A stretch of DNA of 64,000 nucleotides from assembly GCF_007741475.1 (NCBI RefSeq), contig NZ_CP036261.1:1240001-1304000 (forward strand), written 5' to 3'. Below are positions 62,274 to 64,000 of this stretch, piece after piece (position 1 is the first letter of the stretch; each line of letters starts with the position of its first letter). The position numbers and the translations under genes were made by a program. The stretch comes from Rosistilla ulvae. Lineage in GTDB: Bacteria; Planctomycetota; Planctomycetia; Pirellulales; Pirellulaceae. The notes below the pieces were generated by a model. It worked only from the letters and a program-made list of their open reading frames with translations, made no database searches and had not been told where the DNA came from.

Positions 62274-62421
62274 GTCGCCTTTCGCTCCGCGAAAGTGCGG
62301 ATGCCGAATAAGCGCTTCGCGAACCGGCTGCTAACGCGTGGCGGCTGATGGTCGCCTTTCGCTCCGCGGAAGGCGCGTCCGGTGCATACAGGGGCCGCAC
62401 TTTCGCGGAGCGAAAGGCGAC
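62274..62421. repeat. REP/BIME-like cluster, first family
   Basis: 27-base arms at 62274-62300 and 62395-62421 are exact reverse complements and contain CTTTCGC-TCC-GCGAAAG; a third, variant copy lies at 62351-62376. The third-family motif at 62330-62349 sits immediately before that variant. The family is the same as at 44746-44806. The cluster starts 15 bases after the stop of the HerA-like gene. Confidence 0.85.
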
Positions 62422-62577
62422 CTTGGGCAAATTCGCAGGCTTGCTGCGAGTGCAACGTTACCTGCTTTTTACGGTGCCAAATGCCGCAGCGCTCGGCGGT
62501 CGAGAGGACCGTTGTCGCGCGACGGCCCCTTTGCTGCAACTTGGACGCTCGTTAGGATTCGGCAGCTATGTCACATG

Positions 62578-64000
62578 GTCTGAACCCCGCTCAACACGAA
62601 GCCGTTAATACGCTCTCTGGTCCGCTGCTGGTCTTGGCCGGAGCGGGTACGGGGAAGACGCGCGTCGTCACCTTTCGTATCGCCAACCTGATCCGCAACG
62701 GCACCGCCGCCGATCGGATCCTTGCGGTGACGTTCACCAACAAAGCGGCGGGCGAGATGCAGGAGCGGATCGCCGAGCTGTTGGGGATCTCCAAACGCCC
62801 GTCTAAAAAAGACGATCGGCCGCGGCCGGTGATCGGCACGTTCCACTCGCAATGCGTTCGCATCTTGCGGCAACATGCGACCAATCTGGGCTACCCGAAG
62901 AAGTTCGCGATCTACGATCGATCGGATCAAGAGAGCATCGCGCGGAGCGTGCTTCGCGAATTGCGTTTGCCGACGGCGGCGCTGAAGCCGGGCGATCTGC
63001 TGTCGATCATCGGCCAATGGAAAAACGGCTCGATCCATCCCGACGCGGCGGTCAACGAAGCGCGCACCGACAAAGAGCACCTCGCGGCGGCTGGTTATCG
63101 GCGGTATCAGAATTCGCTGAAGGCCTGCGGCGCGATGGACTTCGACGATCTGTTGCTGAACACCGAGGTGCTGTTTACCGAACACGAAGAGGTTCGCCAA
63201 TCGGAGGCCGATCGCTTCGATCACATCCTTGTCGATGAGTATCAGGACACCAACGGCAGCCAGTATCGGATCATCAAAGCGCTCGCCGATGCGCACCGCA
63301 ATCTGTGTGTCGTGGGGGACGATGATCAATCGATTTATGGCTGGCGTGGAGCCGACGTTCGCCACATTTTGAACTTCAAGAAAGACTGGGAAGATGCGAC
63401 CGTCGTCCGCTTGGAGGACAATTATCGCTCGACCGGTTCGATCCTCGAAATGGCCAACCGGTTGATCCAGTACAACACGGTCCGGCACGACAAATCGCTG
63501 AAGCCGGCACGTCCGGCGGGACAGCGGCCGCGGATCTCGCAGTTCAAAGACGAGACCGAAGAATCGCAGCGCGTCGTCGGCGAGATCGGCCGGTTGATCG
63601 AATTGAATCACTACCAACCGGGCGAGATTGCGATCCTGTTCCGGACCAAGGAACAGCCGCGGTTGTTCGAGCAGGAGTTGCGGAAGGCCGCCCTGCCCTA
63701 CGTGATGATGGGCAGCCAGTCGTTTTTCGATCGACGCGAAGTCCGCGATGTCGTGGCGTATCTGAAGTGGGTCGAACAGCCCGACGATGAGGTCTCGCTG
63801 ATGCGCGTCGCCAACACGCCGCCGCGCGGGCTGGGCCAGGGAACTGTCAAGTTGTTGATGGACGCCGCGGTGAAGCGAGGCCAGCCGATCTGGCAGGTGA
63901 TGTGCGACGACACGGTCACATCGACGCTGCCGCCAGCGGCTCGCCGCGGAATCGACGACTTGCGTGGCATCCTTGTCGATGTGCAGAATCGGATCCGCGA
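62578..64000 (+). CDS. UvrD/PcrA-type 3'-5' helicase, 3' end beyond window
   Basis: 474 residues are visible from the ATG at 62578; the frame is open to the right edge. Motif I is AGAGTGKT (residues 24-31), then VTFTNKAAGEMQERI (motif Ia), HILVDEYQDTN (motif II), GDDDQSIYGWRGAD (motif III) and EDNYRSTGSIL (motif IV). Superfamily I helicases of this type work in nucleotide excision and mismatch repair and in removing RecA filaments. No nuclease domain is visible in the part present. The start lies 156 bases after the repeat cluster. Confidence 0.95.

Overview
The window reads as a stretch of a planctomycete chromosome, most likely from the Pirellulaceae (Rhodopirellula/Rosistilla type). This is an inference from content: two secreted formylglycine sulfatases, a DUF1080 sugar hydrolase, a BNR sialidase, MoxR/DUF58 and von Willebrand/amidotransferase proteins, weak or absent Shine-Dalgarno sites, frequent GTG/TTG starts (the principal sigma factor appears to start at TTG), and many short palindromic repeats between genes. 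No rRNA, CRISPR array, phage block or recognisable transposase gene is visible. Gene content is mostly chromosomal housekeeping.

Layout. 1-4.8 kb: the tail of an unidentified gene, a MoxR ATPase with its DUF58 partner, and glycogen phosphorylase. 4.7-7.9 kb: a spermidine-synthase-like methyltransferase, a small secreted protein and a sulfatase. 7.85-17.1 kb: a minus-strand flagellar operon, transcribed fliG-fliH-fliI-fliJ-motE-like-fliK-flgD-flgE. 17.7-20 kb: a BON-domain protein and a second sulfatase. 20.1-27.5 kb: a plus-strand three-gene envelope operon: a 1283-residue membrane-anchored coiled-coil protein with 32 pentapeptide repeats, a von Willebrand/amidotransferase-fold membrane protein, and a secreted caspase-fold protein. 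27.6-31.2 kb (minus): an atypical PII protein, a TPR-glycosyltransferase, and rpoD with a clear terminator. 31.9-40.7 kb: two Cys-rich proteins, then minus-strand genes for a methyltransferase, a DinB-like protein, an FHA-GAF-cyclase protein, an HI0933-type flavoprotein, HflC, HflK and a 56-residue membrane protein. 41.1-47 kb (mostly plus): tRNA-Asp, a DHH phosphoesterase, DUF1080 (minus), hemB, class II photolyase, queC. 47.3-51.9 kb (minus): a sialidase, a TctC-TctB fusion and TctA. 52.2-52.5 kb: a small structured transcription unit that may encode a tiny protein. 53-55.5 kb: a Ski2-like helicase. 55.5-57.1 kb: a repeat island. 57.1-64 kb: a small hypothetical protein, two purine nucleoside phosphorylases, a HerA-like ATPase and the first part of a UvrD/PcrA helicase.

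How the genes work together. The flagellar block supplies the C-ring/export-ATPase module (FliG, H, I, J) and hook assembly (FliK, FlgD, FlgE). The sialidase-TctCB-TctA unit looks like release of an acidic sugar followed by uptake of a small carboxylate, although the link is only positional. HflK/HflC with the small membrane protein form a membrane-protease modulator unit. The operon at 20.1-27.5 kb combines a coiled-coil anchor, a von Willebrand/amidotransferase protein and a caspase-fold protein, and is the best candidate here for an uncharacterised envelope system.

The intergenic DNA is unusually informative. There are three near-identical 178-bp elements with palindromic ends (two inside 367-bp direct duplications), two REP/BIME-like palindrome families, and a structured RNA-like locus near 52.3 kb.
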